Origin: Haberlea rhodopensis
Taxonomy: Eukaryota; Streptophyta; Magnoliopsida; Lamiales; Gesneriaceae
Assembly (NCBI GenBank): GCA_907163345.1
Contig: CAJQUN010000001.1
Span: 2,914,001-2,978,000 of the forward strand
Reading direction: 5' to 3'
DNA: 64,000 nt
In this document: one piece after another, positions 1 to 10,974 of the stretch
Layout of the letters: each line of letters begins with the position of its first letter
How positions within the stretch are numbered: the first letter of the stretch is position 1
Position numbers and translations under genes: made by a program
The notes under the pieces: model-generated
What the model was told of the DNA's origin: nothing
What the model saw: the letters and a program-made list of their open reading frames with translations, nothing else
The model's database searches: none

Positions 1-164
1 GATGAATCCTTTTTGTTGTTAAGTGGCATTCGAGTTTTGACTTAAGACTCGATTATGCTGGCTTTTTGTGTCTAAGTAGCATTAGATTTGCTTTGTTTTC
101 AGGTATGGAACTTGCATGATCATGAACAAGTTATTTCTTAATTTTTTGCTTTATTTTTTTTCAG

Positions 165-487
165 AAAAACTTTCGGAAGTTAAGATGAGTTTAAGGCCAT
201 TTGGTCCAAAGGAAGATGTTAAACTCTCTGAATTCCAAACCGAAATGATTCAACTTGCATCACAGCTAAATGGTGATCATATACTGAATTCCTATCCTGA
301 TTTGGGGAGAAGCATGACTGTGGGTGAAGCTAATAGATATGCTGAGGATGCAGTGAAAAGGTTCTTGGAAGCTGGAAGAGCTGCTTTGAAAGCTGGTGCC
401 AATGAATCCGCTCTTGTAATCATGAGGCCTGCCCTCACTACTCGTACTGACGATGAATACGGTGACCGTTACCACGAATCTAGTTGA
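165..487 (+). CDS. 3'-terminal exon of an unrecognised gene
   Basis: An open frame follows a strong acceptor (T-rich tract ending CAG at 162-164) and ends at TGA 485-487. It encodes about 107 residues that look like real protein: mixed, soluble and partly helical, with a segment reading GRSMTVGEANRYAEDAVKRF followed by an alanine-rich helix. There is no membrane segment or known motif. It could instead begin at the internal Met at 185, but the acceptor just upstream favours a last exon of a gene entering from the left edge. Another possible splice site lies near 102. I do not recognise the family. The stop is followed by AT-rich DNA compatible with a 3' UTR. Confidence 0.5.
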
Positions 488-1099
488 TACGATTGATTTA
501 CTTGGTCCCATTTTTTGGACATAAACTACTAATAACGAATGCTGTGTTGTATTTATGTTTGAAAATTGAACTGCAGAAGGTGGAAGCTGATGAACAGTTG
601 AAAGTATTTGTTGTTGTCTTACATAAATTTGAATTGTATACATAAATATGAATTGTATCAAGAAATGTAGAGAGGTGACATTCTTCTGAGAATTGGATTT
701 ACACATATATTTCATTCTATTTTGAAAGTGTTTACCCTTTTGTCTACCGCTCATTTGAATTTGACAAAATAATGGCATCTACCTCCCATCTGAAAATATA
801 TACAATTTCTATTTTCACAAAAGAAGCTCTTGGGGAGAATAGTGACGTATGTGTGATAGACTCGACTTGATTCTTTCCATGGTTCATATAGATAGCTCAA
901 TCCATTGATGTTAAAGACTTAGTGGTTTGGTTGTGGTGGTTGTAAATAAATGTCAAGATGTTTTAAATTGCAGAAACAACTGTTTATATTGAATGGTTTT
1001 TGTTTGTCATTTCTCGAGAAACGAAGTGCTCTAGTATCAAATTACTTTCAGTCTCTAAAGCAAACATTTTTTTTCGTTTCAAAATAGTATTTTGTTATA
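488..1099. other. 3' flank, no gene seen
   Basis: AT-rich sequence after the stop of the first gene, probably its 3' UTR and then spacer. No reading frame with protein-like composition and no repeat structure was seen. It ends at the GTACA target site of the copia element. Confidence 0.4.
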
Positions 1100-1104
1100 G
1101 TACA

Positions 1105-1302
1105 TTACAGTATAAAATAGTCTAGCATTTAGGCTATTACATTATGATGTAAATTTGGCAGATAATATTTTAAATTAGGCTGTTAATATTCTTTCCATAC
1201 ATAGATTGTACTTTCCTTACATAAGTTATAATTGTGTCCTATTTAATGGAGTGATGAATGAAAGGAAAGGGATATTCAGAAAGAAAGTCAATTTGTATTA
1301 CA
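1105..1302 (+). repeat. 5' LTR of copia element 1
   Basis: Matches 4814-5011 over its whole length with 12 substitutions and no indel. It ends TTACA directly before the primer-binding site. Its first bases are TTACAG where the 3' copy has TGACAG, so the canonical TG end has mutated here. Confidence 0.93.
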
Positions 1303-1315
1303 TGGTATCAGAGCC
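1303..1315 (+). other. Primer-binding site, initiator-Met tRNA type
   Basis: TGGTATCAGAGCC directly abuts the 5' LTR. This is the standard plant copia site complementary to the 3' end of initiator methionine tRNA. Confidence 0.9.
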
Positions 1316-1362
1316 AAATACAATCTCGAGTCTTTTCTTTCTCTGATTTTGATTGCTCATCG

Positions 1363-1433
1363 TTACTGTTCATCGCACGTCGGCACTGTTCATTGCGTCG
1401 CTACTGTTCATCGCGCATCACTGTTCATCGCGT
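1363..1433 (+). repeat. Short degenerate tandem repeat in copia leader
   Basis: The motif ACTGTTCATCGC recurs four or more times with small spacer changes in the untranslated leader of copia element 1. Its function is unknown. It may simply be slippage expansion. Confidence 0.6.
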
Positions 1434-1589
1434 GAATTTTTTTTTCCTCGATTGATTACTTTTATTGTGACATCCCAAAAACTAATATTGGGTTTTGTTC
1501 GATCGGCTTTATCGCATCAGTGTTAGCTTTTGTTTCTCATCAATTGCTAATATTGTGCGACGTTAATACTGAAATACTGTCAAATACTC

Positions 1590-2480
1590 TTTCATACCAC
1601 GAGTAATTTTGAATCTTTCGGTATCAAATTCACGGGTAAAAACTATTCGGCTTGGGAATTTCAATTTCGTCTGTTCGTGACGGGAAAGGAATTATGGGGA
1701 CATGTTGATGGGAGTACTTTCATCCCTCTTGATACAGCGTTCCTAACCAAATGGAAGATTACAGATGCTCGTATCATGTCATGGATGCTAGCATCTGTCG
1801 ATCCACTCATTGTACTAAATCTTCGCCCATAAAAAATCGCCAAAGCCATGTGGGACTACTTACAACAAGTCTATTGTCAAAACAATGTGGCTAGGCGATT
1901 TTAACTCGAATACGAGATTGCCAATTACACTCAGGGTAATCTCTCTATCCAAGAATATTTCACGGGCTTTCAAATTCTGTGGACAGAATTCGTTGATATC
2001 ATTTATATTAAGGTACCGGCTGGCTCCCTTGCTGATGTTCAAGCTGTTCATGAACAAAGCAAGAGAGATCAGTTCTTGATGAAATTGCGCCCTGAATTCG
2101 AGATCGCTCGATCTACGTTAATGAACTGTGACTCATCTCCATCATTAGATGTTTGTCTCGGGGAATTACTATGTGAAGAGCAGCGCCTTGCAACATAAGG
2201 AAATTTCCAACAACATTCAGGATCTTCTAATGATGTGGCATATGTCTCACATGTCAAAGGGAAAGAAAAGGACATACGTCAAGTCCAATGTTACACTTGC
2301 AAGGAATTTGGGCATATTGCAAAGCATTGCACCACTAAAAAATGCAATTATTGCAAGAAGCCCGGCCACCTTCTTCCCGATTGTCCCAGTTGTCCACCAA
2401 AACGACATACCACAGGATATCAAGCTGCAGTTGGTTCTTCGTCCGCTCCCACGGATTGCGCCTTCCACTCTCACACCTGA
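1590..2480 (+). pseudogene. gag: copia element 1 gag remnant with two CCHC knuckles
   Basis: Conceptual reading across frames gives a copia gag: a start region with FTGKNYSAWEFQFRLFV, then a helical core, interrupted by stops (near 1831 and 1902) and frame changes. The C-terminal part is open from about 2235 to 2480. It carries two zinc knuckles: CYTCKEFGHIAKHC, and directly after it CNYCKKPGHLLPDC, both CX2CX4HX4C. These knuckles bind packaged RNA in active elements. The stops make this copy non-functional. Confidence 0.8.
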
Positions 2481-2549
2481 AACGATGCAACAGATGATTA
2501 TCTCTGATATGTCTGCATTGGGTCTTCAAGGTAATAACTCCGCTTCCCT

Positions 2550-4829
2550 TGCCTCTTGGTTGATTACTCAGGGGCCTCTAATCACATGACCAAGACTGCT
2601 GCCAATCTTCATAATTTTCGCCCACATTCGGGTCCGTTACAGATTACCGTTGCTAATGGTGATCAATTACCGATCCATGCAATTGCTGATGTGAATTCTA
2701 CTTTTTGGGATGTTTTTGTATCTCCTGCACTAAGTACTAGTCTTATTTCTGTTGGACATTTGGTTGATGACAATTATAATGTTTCTATTTCTCGTTCTAG
2801 CTGTCTTGTGCAGGATCAGGTGTCGGGGAAGATTCTCGCGAAGGGGCCTAAAGTGAGACGTTTATTTTTTTTTACATTTTTCAATCCCCCCAGTTATTTC
2901 TTTCGCTTGTAATACAGTTCATCATAACAATGCCCTATGGCACAAACGTTTGGGTCACCCTAATTTGCATATTTTTTCTCATATAATAAAGTCCGGTTTC
3001 TTGGGTAAAAATAATCGTTTTTCATCTCTTAATTTACGTGACTGTATTACATGTAAGTTAGGTAAGAGTAAGTCTCTTCCTTTTCCTGATCAGGGTACCC
3101 GTGCTCAAAATTGTTTTGATCTAATACATTGCGATGTGTGGGGTATTTCACCCGTTATTTCTCATGCCAAATACAAATATTTTGTTACCTTCGTCGTTCG
3201 ACTAGGCCGTCTCATGCACCCGATAGGTATGGCTTCTCTCCAACCTCATTCCATGCTACATTGTCCTCTAATCCTATTCCCAGATCTTACTCCGAAGCTG
3301 TCAAGCTTCCCTATTGCGAAAAAGCAATGGTAGACAAATTACAGGCTCTTCAAGAAAATGATACATGGGATGTGGTATCTTGTCCACCCAATTTTAAAGC
3401 AATTGGGTGTAAATGGGTATTTTCTGTCAAGCTTCGTTCAGTCTGGACCTTGGATCGCTATAAAGCCAGATTAGTTGCTCTTGGCAATCGCCAAGAATAT
3501 GGAATCAATTACGATGAAACATTTGCACATGTTGCCAAAATGACCACCGTCCGCACAATTCTTTCAATTGTCGCTTCTCGGGGTTGGCCACTGCATCAAA
3601 TGGATGTTAAAAATGCATTTCTCCATGGTGATCTAAAAGAAGACGTTTACATGAAACTTCCTCCAGGGCTTTCCTCTCCTTCTTGTTCGGCGGTCTGTAA
3701 ACTGAAGCGCTCTATTTATGGACTAAAGCAAGCACCACGAGCCTGGTTTGATAAATTTCGCACAACACTGCTTCGTTTCTCATTTCAGCAAAGTAAGTAT
3801 GACTCCTCTTTATTTCTTTGCAAAACAGCGGCAGGTGTTGTCCTCCTTCTACTCTATGTGGACGATATTGTCATTACTGGGACAGATTCTTCTCTGATCA
3901 CTCGACTGCAACATCATCTTCATGCTTCTTTCCACATGAAGGATCTTGGTCCACTTACATATTTCTTAGAGTTAAAAATCTACAATGATTCTTCTGACAT
4001 TTTCTTAAATCAGCACAAATATGCCCAGGATCTTATCACATTGGCTCGTCTTGATGAAACTTCCTCCGTCGATACTCCATTGGAAATCAATGTAAAATAT
4101 AGGCGTGCCGAGGGTGTTCTCCTCTCTGACCCTGCTATGTATCGTCAATTGGTTGGCAGCTTGAATTATTTAACCATCACACGACCTGATATCTCCTTTG
4201 CAGTTCAACAAGTCAGCGAGTTCATGAAATCTCCACGACACTTACATCTCGATGCAGTCCATCACATTATTCGATATCTACGTGGCTCACGGTCTTGTGG
4301 CTTATTTTTCCCCATCGGCAATCCACTAAATCTCATTGCTTACAGTGATGCAGATTGGGCTGGCTGGCCTGACACTCGTCGCTCAGTTACAGGATGGTGC
4401 GTGTTTTTGGGTTCGTCCTTAATCTCTTGGAAAAGCAAGAAACAAGCAAGAGTCTCCAAATCGTCCACAGAATCCGAATATCGGGCGGTGTCTGCTGCTT
4501 GCTCTGAAATTCTTTGGCTCCGTGGTCTTTTTTGCGAAATTGGATTTCCACAAACCCAACCCACTCCACTTCATGGCGACAACACCAGTGCTATTCAAAT
4601 TGCCACCAACTCGGTCTTCCATGAACGCACTAAACATATTGAAGCGGATTGTCATTCTATTCGCGAGGTAGTTGACAGCAAGACTATCACTTTACCACAT
4701 GTTTCCACCGATCTTCAACTTGCAGACATCTTCACCAAATCCATGACTCGACAGCGTCATCAATTCTTAATTGACAAATTGCTGCTTAAAACCAGCACCA
4801 ATTTTAGAGGAGATGACAGTATAAAATAG
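2550..4829 (+). pseudogene. pol: copia element 1 pol remnant (RT and RNase H open, integrase core deleted)
   Basis: It begins with a protease remnant (YSGASNHMT, active-site D displaced), then a GAG-pre-integrase section and the integrase entry HCDVWG near 3129. The sequence then jumps directly to the region before reverse transcriptase, so the DDE core is lost. From 3129 a 566-codon frame stays open through RT (MDVKNAFLHGDLKEDVYM, catalytic YVDDIVITG) and RNase H (SDADWAG, SKSSTESEY, HGDNTSAIQ) to 4829. A long open RT/RH frame in a copy that cannot integrate by itself fits either mobilisation in trans or chance. Confidence 0.88.
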
Positions 4830-5011
4830 TCTAGCATTTAGGCTATTACATTAGGATGTAAATTTGGCAAATGATATTTTAAATTAGGCTGTTAATATTC
4901 TTTCCATATATAGGTTGTACTTTCCTTACATAAGTTGTAATTGTATCCTATTTAATGGAGTGATGAATGAAGGGAACGGAATATTCAGAAAGAAAGTCAA
5001 ATTGTATTACA
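4814..5011 (+). repeat. 3' LTR of copia element 1
   Basis: Pairs with 1105-1302. It is preceded by the purine-rich tract AGAGGAGA (second-strand primer), begins TGACAG, ends TTACA, and is followed by the GTACA target duplication. Confidence 0.93.
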
Positions 5012-5016
5012 GTACA

Positions 5017-5600
5017 CTCACTTACTTAATTGTATAAGAAAACAAAATATTATAAAACGTAATAACTTAAATACAAAATTTGATTGGAAAAGTAATACTA
5101 TAGAGTTAAGTTTTTACACATAAGTTTATTACATATAAAGTATAAACTTATGTCTTATATTAAACTTTAATATATATGTACATGTCACGTTAATTGTTTC
5201 TTAATTTTTTGGTTTTCTCTACATGTTCTTACATACCATGTTTTTTTCAAAGATATTTATTGGAAAACTGTGGGATAATATGCTAAAACGTCCTTATAGT
5301 ATGTGCTCATTCTCGATTCAGTCTCTAAAATTTCCAGTAACCTAGTTTAGTACCTAAAGTTTACAAAAAATTACTGGTTCAGTCCCAAAATTAAGTCGGC
5401 AGTGAGAAACAAATAAATAGGATTGATTCGGGAATATTTAAGATTTTAGATACTAAAGTAGGCTGGTTTGATACCAGACTGTCTTGAGTTCTCTCCTTAG
5501 AGAACATTTTTGTACTTCAATTGGTTAATTCAAAGAATTTTATCCATGCCAGTCTATAGTAATTAAAGTTCTGAACATTTGGAATACACATTATATTTTC
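5017..5600. other. AT-rich spacer, no gene seen
   Basis: Noncoding AT-rich sequence between copia element 1 and the fold-back repeat. No protein-like frame or clear repeat was noted. Confidence 0.4.
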
Positions 5601-6262
5601 GAACTAGTGGTGAATTATCTCATATGGTTTTGAAAATATTCCGATTACTCTTCTATAATTTGAAAATAAGCATATACCCCAATGTGGTTTTGAATAGGTT
5701 GCTTACCGGGCTGGGTCAATCTGGACCCTGCCCGGAACCGAACCGGTTAGCCCGATTCGGAATCAAAATCGGGTTACCACGGATTAGAACCGGTAGCATC
5801 ACCGGTTCCCCGGAACCGGTTAGCTTTTTTAAAAAAAATAAAAATAAAAAGAAAATGGTGAGGATCTGATCGATCCGGAACCCGTTGGGAGCGAAACCGG
5901 ATCCGATATGGTTCCTTAAAGGATCGGATTCCGGGATTACCGGATCCAAAACTGGCCGGTTCCTGATCGGACCGGACAGGACTGACTCGATCCGTTAAGC
6001 ACCCCTAGTTTTGAATATATGCACTTTACCCCTTTGTGGTTTGTGAATATGTGTAAAATACCCTCTTCGTGGATGCCATTTTTGCAAACCACAAGAGGAT
6101 AAAACATCTATATTCAAAATCACACGGGGTAAAATGCCTATTTTCAAACCACAAGGGAGTAATTTGCTTATTTCCAAAATCATAATGGCCTAAAAGGCCT
6201 ATTTTCAAACCAAATAAGGGTAATCTGCCTATTTTCAAAACCACAGGGTAAGTCACTAGCTC
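5601..6262. repeat. Fold-back repeat made of ~35 bp GTGGTTTTGAAAATA-like units
   Basis: The left part carries repeated units of the type CCCC..GTGGTTTTGAAAATA. The right part carries the same units in reverse complement (CTATTTTCAAACCACA..GGGG). The ends pair (CTAGTGG near 5604 against CACTAG near 6254). This makes a large imperfect hairpin of degenerate tandem units. A hAT MITE has inserted into its left arm, and without it the element is about 340 bp. A shorter relative lies near 7955-8145. Similar noncoding families are common between plant genes. Its mobility class is unknown. Confidence 0.65.
5695..6007. mobile_element. hAT-type MITE nested in the fold-back repeat
   Basis: A 313 bp GC-richer insertion with imperfect terminal inverted repeats: TAGGTTGCTTACCGG at the left, and the complement of TAGGGGTGCTTAACGG at the right. 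It is flanked by an exact 8 bp duplication GTTTTGAA (5687-5694 and 6008-6015). The 8 bp duplication and the CACCCCTA end are hallmarks of hAT superfamily MITEs. The interior is rich in AACCGG and CCGGTT and has no coding capacity. The target is one of the repeated units of the surrounding element, so the order of insertion is clear. Confidence 0.88.
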
Positions 6263-7954
6263 TTATATTTTCTGTTAGCATTTAGTTGGAGCTAATTTGT
6301 GGAATTTATGTTATTTTTGTTGCCTCAGACCATTGGATGATAAAGCAATTCTTTCACACAGTCGTGTTGTTAACTCCACCTATTTTCGGCCACGAAGTGG
6401 TAGCAAAATACTCACTACATCACAGGACAACCACTTCGTGTATGGGATTCCATCTTTGGCAATAGCACGAGTCAATTTGTAATATCATTGTCCCACATTA
6501 GTTGGGAAAGAAAGTTTAAAATGATTAATAATGACTTAACTACTATAGCAACTTGCGTTAAACTATTTTAGTGGAGAGATTTTGGATACAGAATGGTTGC
6601 TATATGAGCTTATTGTGTAATTGTGCTTGTGCGGGGGCCCAGGGAATGACACGGTTAGTCGATGAGGTGATGGATACAAACATTAATAAGCTTCATTTCT
6701 TTGTTGACTAACATGGTAATATTTTTTTGTGATTGATATCACCAAAAAAGTGTGATTACCTGTTGATATCAATAAGAGGTAAGACAATACCTCCCTGTTC
6801 TTCCATGCAAATAGTAACATCGTCAATATTGCTGAGGATCTTCGCCTTAGGACCTAGAATCACGAAGTTTTCCGATGTGCCCCCTCCGACGCTCAAGTCA
6901 GGTGAGATGATACGAGAAAATATATACTTGTAAAGTAAGTAAAAGCTTTATGATGTCCAAACTTGTAGATTGGACCTGGTATTTATAGGTGGAGAACTAG
7001 GAATTACCATGTATCAAGAATTCCTTCCATGTTTAACCAAATCTTCTCAAGATATGATAAGATCTTATGAATACAATCAAATCCCAAATATTGCTCCGCA
7101 GATCTCGCACTTGCATAATTTAGGAGATACAATTCCCTTGTTGTGTCCATGTACTAAGCAAGTTATGAGAAGTGCTCGGCCAATGAGTTCGAGTCCCAAA
7201 AGAGTTCGCTGGAATGGTTGGAGGAGGGCAAACATGTAATGTAAAACATGTCGGTCAGACACGTCGGTCTACATCAAAGTGGTCGAAGAACAGGCGAGGT
7301 CTTTTGAAGTAAAACAACTAGGATGTAATGAAACAAGGTCGACCCATCAGGTGGTGACTTATTAAGAGGTATCAGTGATATTGAATGCATGTTTCTCACA
7401 TTTACTTGCAAATAGTCTGTTGAAGAACTCTACGTGACTCGTATGACTAATATGTGCAAGAGCTCTTGGGTAGTTTGTTCTATTTCAGAATTTAGACCAT
7501 CATGTTGATTGCTACCTAACACAACCAGATAATGAAAGAAAAGTAGTACTTTGTGGAAAGAGTGAAAATAAACGCAAAGGGAAGTTTTAAGATGACAGTG
7601 ACAATGAGTTTGGCGATGGTGCACATGGCTCAGAGTTTGAAGGCCAAGAAACTCCCTTTGACATGTCACATGGTTCTACGTATAAATACTGATTTTTGGG
7701 TAGGAATGGACACTTTCTTCAGTGGCTTTTTGTGCTGTGAATAGTAGCTCTACTCCGATCATGGGAAGATTTGCATATAACCCCTTTTCTATTTTGGTAA
7801 GTCGACTGTAATATTTTATGTGGGTCTTTCTCCCTTGCAGAGTTTTAGTAGCTCGGAAGTGAAATTTCTAGCTTACTTATGGCTAACCTGCCCCCAAGGT
7901 GTTGATCAAAGGATTTGGTAAAAACTTTTGGGTTAATTTTATTGGTTTTTGACA
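6263..7954. other. Intergenic stretch, no gene recognised
   Basis: Moderately AT-rich DNA. Short frames occur (for example 6970-7239) but show no recognisable protein family and no consistent codon signature. Apart from the 11 bp inverted repeat at 6391-6440, I see no structure. Confidence 0.35.
6391..6440. repeat. 11 bp perfect inverted repeat
   Basis: CACGAAGTGGT (6391-6401) and its exact complement ACCACTTCGTG (6430-6440) are separated by 28 bp. It could be a stem or the remnant of a small element. No function is assigned. Confidence 0.5.
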
Positions 7955-8145
7955 ACGAAACATATGTATTTATACCTATGTGATTTGAAAATAGATAATT
8001 AATCTTCCACTGATTTTGAAAATAGGCAGTTTGACCTATGTGTTTTGAAAATAGACAGTTAGTTTACCCCAGGTAATCTGTCTATTTTCAAATTAGTAAA
8101 CTGCATATTTACAAACCACATGAGGTAAAATGTCTATTAGATACA
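7955..8145. repeat. Second, shorter fold-back repeat of the same family
   Basis: Left half units read CCTATGTG.TTTGAAAATAGACAG. Right half units read CTGTCTATTTTCAAAT and ACAAACCACATGAGGTAAAATG. The two halves are inverted copies, as in the element at 5601-6262. No target duplication was found. The ends are approximate. Confidence 0.55.
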
Positions 8146-8913
8146 TGATAGGTTGTAAATTGCAACTAACTCTAATTTTATTTGAGAGCTAAGTAAATGA
8201 CTATATATTTGTATATGTATCACTATATCCATGTGAACTTAAGTGAATCAAATTGCTAAAAAGGCATTCTGCTTCGTTCAATATTGTTAATTTCTTAAAA
8301 ATTAGCCTACGCAGTTGCTTCTTATATTTGGCTGGAAGTTACAACAAAACTCAAGCCATTAAAATTTTTAGTTTCAAGTCGCACAATTATCTCATTGATA
8401 AACTGTTGAATTAATATTTATTATGTCCAATTGTGATGCTAATGTGGTTAATTTTCCCGTTGTATCTTGGAAGAAAGATTCTCTTATGTTTTTCATTAAC
8501 ACATAGAAGTTAAAAAGTGTACATGGTATCCAAGTACGGATAAAGATTGTGTTATAATCCTAGTTTTGGGTTATTCGACGCTAACTATAATTTAACGGTC
8601 CCAAATTATTTGAGACAATTGGATATATCCTTAGGGCAATAGTCGAACAACCCCCTAGTTTTCATCCTACCGATTGGTCGTTTTAAATTCAAAAAACTTT
8701 TTTGAACTCATCGTTTTCTTACTATTATAATGAATAGTAATGAACAGTAAAACTATTCTAATGAATTTGTTAAATAAAATTTTTTTTTGTTAAAATTTTG
8801 AATAAATATTTTTTGTTTGATGCGCGGGTTTGGCCTGAACCGACTCGGTTGGTTAAATAAAGACAACCTTATTCTATTGGCCAACCAAATTAAATAAGCA
8901 TTTTTAACTGTTG

Positions 8914-8947
<34 letters not shown>

Positions 8948-9611
8948 TACGGATGCTATGAAAAATGTAATTTTTATGATTATTTCTAGGTTGTTTAGCA
9001 TTGCTGACATATTTTATAATTCAATACTGTGCATTACATTATATATATATATATACTAGTTAATTTGGCACCGCGCCTTAGTATATATATCCAACAAAGC
9101 GTCCGACACAAGTTCAACAGACAGTTCCAGAGAATAAAAAGATGGTTCATACGCATTGAACATACATAATCGTATGTATATAAAATCAAATAGGTTGGAG
9201 TAAACAGAAGTCTTCCCCAACAGTACACCATATCAATAGTTGGCATATGATATCCTTGTAGGGCCCAATAGACTTTCTAAACAAAAGTCATCTACGAAAG
9301 TGCAGTAGTAGATAACACCAATCATAATGAAAGTAAATCTCAACGAGCTCAAAAAAACCAATCAAAAGTTGTTCGCAAGAGTTTTCAAAATGACGATGGC
9401 TAGAATTATAGTTTATATTTATTGTTGTAGTTGCATTGTTATTTTAGGATATTGCTCTTATTACTTGCTATGGCCTCAAGATTAATGAATCATCTTACTT
9501 TTATAATTATTTATATACTTTCTGACAAATAATGAATGTAAATGTGACGTCCCAAATTATTATCAAACAAGTAATATATAATTATCATAATTTATTTTTT
9601 CTAATTTTTTT
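8146..9611. other. AT-rich intergenic DNA with microsatellites
   Basis: No coding signal. It contains a (TTA)n run at about 8918-8946 and a short (TA)n run near 9043-9055. Otherwise nothing recognisable. Confidence 0.4.
8918..8946. repeat. (TTA)n microsatellite
   Basis: An uninterrupted trinucleotide run directly readable in the sequence, preceded by a few GTT units. Confidence 0.9.
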
Positions 9612-9777
9612 GATATAATCTCCTTATATATGAAGGGAAAATTTGATGTCAAACACCATAACAAAGGTAATCGAGAACAATCACATATTAGCAATGGGTC
9701 GTAGGTAAGCCAAAACTCAAAATGTATACAAACAAGCAAAACTGACGACCTATAATCTACCAAAATATTTTATAAAA
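9612..9777. repeat. Direct repeat copy A (~170 bp)
   Basis: Begins GATATAATCTCCTTATATAT and ends AATATTTTATAAAAAA. It resembles 10010-10196 along its length with point changes and small indels. The pair could be old LTR-like ends or a local duplication. The roughly 230 bp between them has no coding content. A smaller internal repeat (TTATTAAAGTTTGCCAC) occurs twice at about 9783 and 9851. Confidence 0.65.
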
Positions 9778-10009
9778 AAATATTATTAAAGTTTGCCACA
9801 ACGAAAACTTATTTTTAACTCTTTTTTTAAAATAAGTTCATATAAAAATTTATTATTAAAGTTTGCCACGAGAAAAATCTATTTTGAACTATCTGTTTTT
9901 TTTAATTCATACTTGACAAAATCAACAAGTTTTTTTCTAAAAAAAAAAGATAATATTTTAAATTTTAAAAATTGAGATAAGATGGATGCACTGTTGGGTC
10001 AAGGGTTTT

Positions 10010-10196
10010 GATATAATCTCCTTATATATTAAGGGAATATTTGATGCCAAACATCAGAACAAAGGTAAATAGGTAATACCACATATTAGCAATGTGTCGT
10101 AGGTAAGAAAAAAATCAGAATGTGCATAAACAAGCAAAATCGACGATATGTGATCTATCAGAAATTCATCATACCGAATATTTTATAAAAAATACA
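10010..10196. repeat. Direct repeat copy B (~185 bp)
   Basis: Partner of 9612-9777. It shares the start GATATAATCTCCTTATATAT, the internal CACATATTAGCAATG and GTCGTAGGTAAG, and the end AATATTTTATAAAAAA. Copy B is slightly longer because of a short insertion near its end. Confidence 0.65.
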
Positions 10197-10262
10197 AAAT
10201 AAAAGAAAAAATAAAAGAAAAAGGAAATAAAAAAATTTTAAATAAAAAAATAAAAAAAGTGA

Positions 10263-10300
10263 CGTAATGGTTACTGTTCATGGGAACAGTAACCATTACG
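10263..10300. repeat. Perfect 17 bp-stem hairpin
   Basis: CGTAATGGTTACTGTTC, a 4-base loop ATGG, then the exact complement GAACAGTAACCATTACG. It sits just after an A-rich tract. A perfect stem in otherwise drifting AT-rich DNA suggests a recent small inverted duplication or a miniature element. It is too short for a typical miRNA precursor. Confidence 0.8.
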
Positions 10301-10599
10301 CCGCATATATAATATGGGTAATATATATATTTATATTTATGAAATATAGTTGATATATATTTAAGTACATACATTTTAAAAGTATTTTATCTATTCCAAT
10401 ATTTAAATGTTATTTTTTTCAGTTTATAGTAAGATAAACATCATTTTTTAAAAAAAAAAATTTAGAGTCAGTCATTGGTTTTTTTCCATTCAATTACAGT
10501 AATATGGTCGTTTTTTTTAAAAAATATTTGTGGAAGTGTGTAACTTGTAAAAACAACTGGGCCTCAAAAGCGTTGTGATATATAACAATGAAGTGGCCG

Positions 10600-10735
10600 T
10601 CTCCTACGGATTTAAATTTTTTTATATGACCTACACTAGTCATTGAGGTGGGGGTGAGGAGTTCTCGAACCCAAGATCATCGGTTCGTCGAAGCGAATTA
10701 TGTTACTTGAGCTATGAGCTCTGGGTGACTTTTAT
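10600..10735 (-). mobile_element. tRNA-derived SINE-like element, antisense
   Basis: On the minus strand the sequence shows a box A-like TAGCTCAAGTAAC followed by a box B-like GGTTCGAGAACTC at about tRNA spacing, then a non-tRNA body running into a T/A-rich tail. This is the layout of plant tRNA-derived SINEs. No target duplication was resolved, so the ends are approximate. Alternatively it may be a decayed tRNA-like fragment. Confidence 0.45.
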
Positions 10736-10974
10736 GTTTTCAAATATAAATATTTGTATTTTATATATTATCTAATTATAAATTTGATATTTCATATTAT
10801 ATATATATCCAAAATATTAACTTGCCGTTTTAATGTCATCCACACACATTTGTTGTTATAAAGCGCAATTCTTCTCAAAATCTATATTATCATTTCTCTT
10901 AAAGTTAGTAGTTACATTATCAATTAATGCTCAACTTAAATATATTCATGAAGTACATAAGAATGATAGATTAA

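Larger units (their letters stand above)
1105..5011 (+). mobile_element. Ty1/copia retrotransposon, internally deleted
   Basis: A complete insertion bounded by two 198 bp LTRs and a 5 bp target duplication GTACA (1100-1104 and 5012-5016). Order: LTR, primer-binding site TGGTATCAGAGCC, gag, zinc knuckles, protease remnant, short integrase start, reverse transcriptase, RNase H, purine-rich tract, LTR. The integrase catalytic core is missing, so the element is about 1 kb shorter than an autonomous relative. By direct count the LTRs differ at 12 of 198 positions, so the insertion is old. The short LTRs suggest an Ale-like copia lineage, but this is inference. Confidence 0.93.

Noticed and set aside
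266..778. 170-codon minus-strand frame
   Set aside because: It is the shadow of the first gene's last exon plus AT-rich 3' flank. It has low-complexity residues and no known motif.
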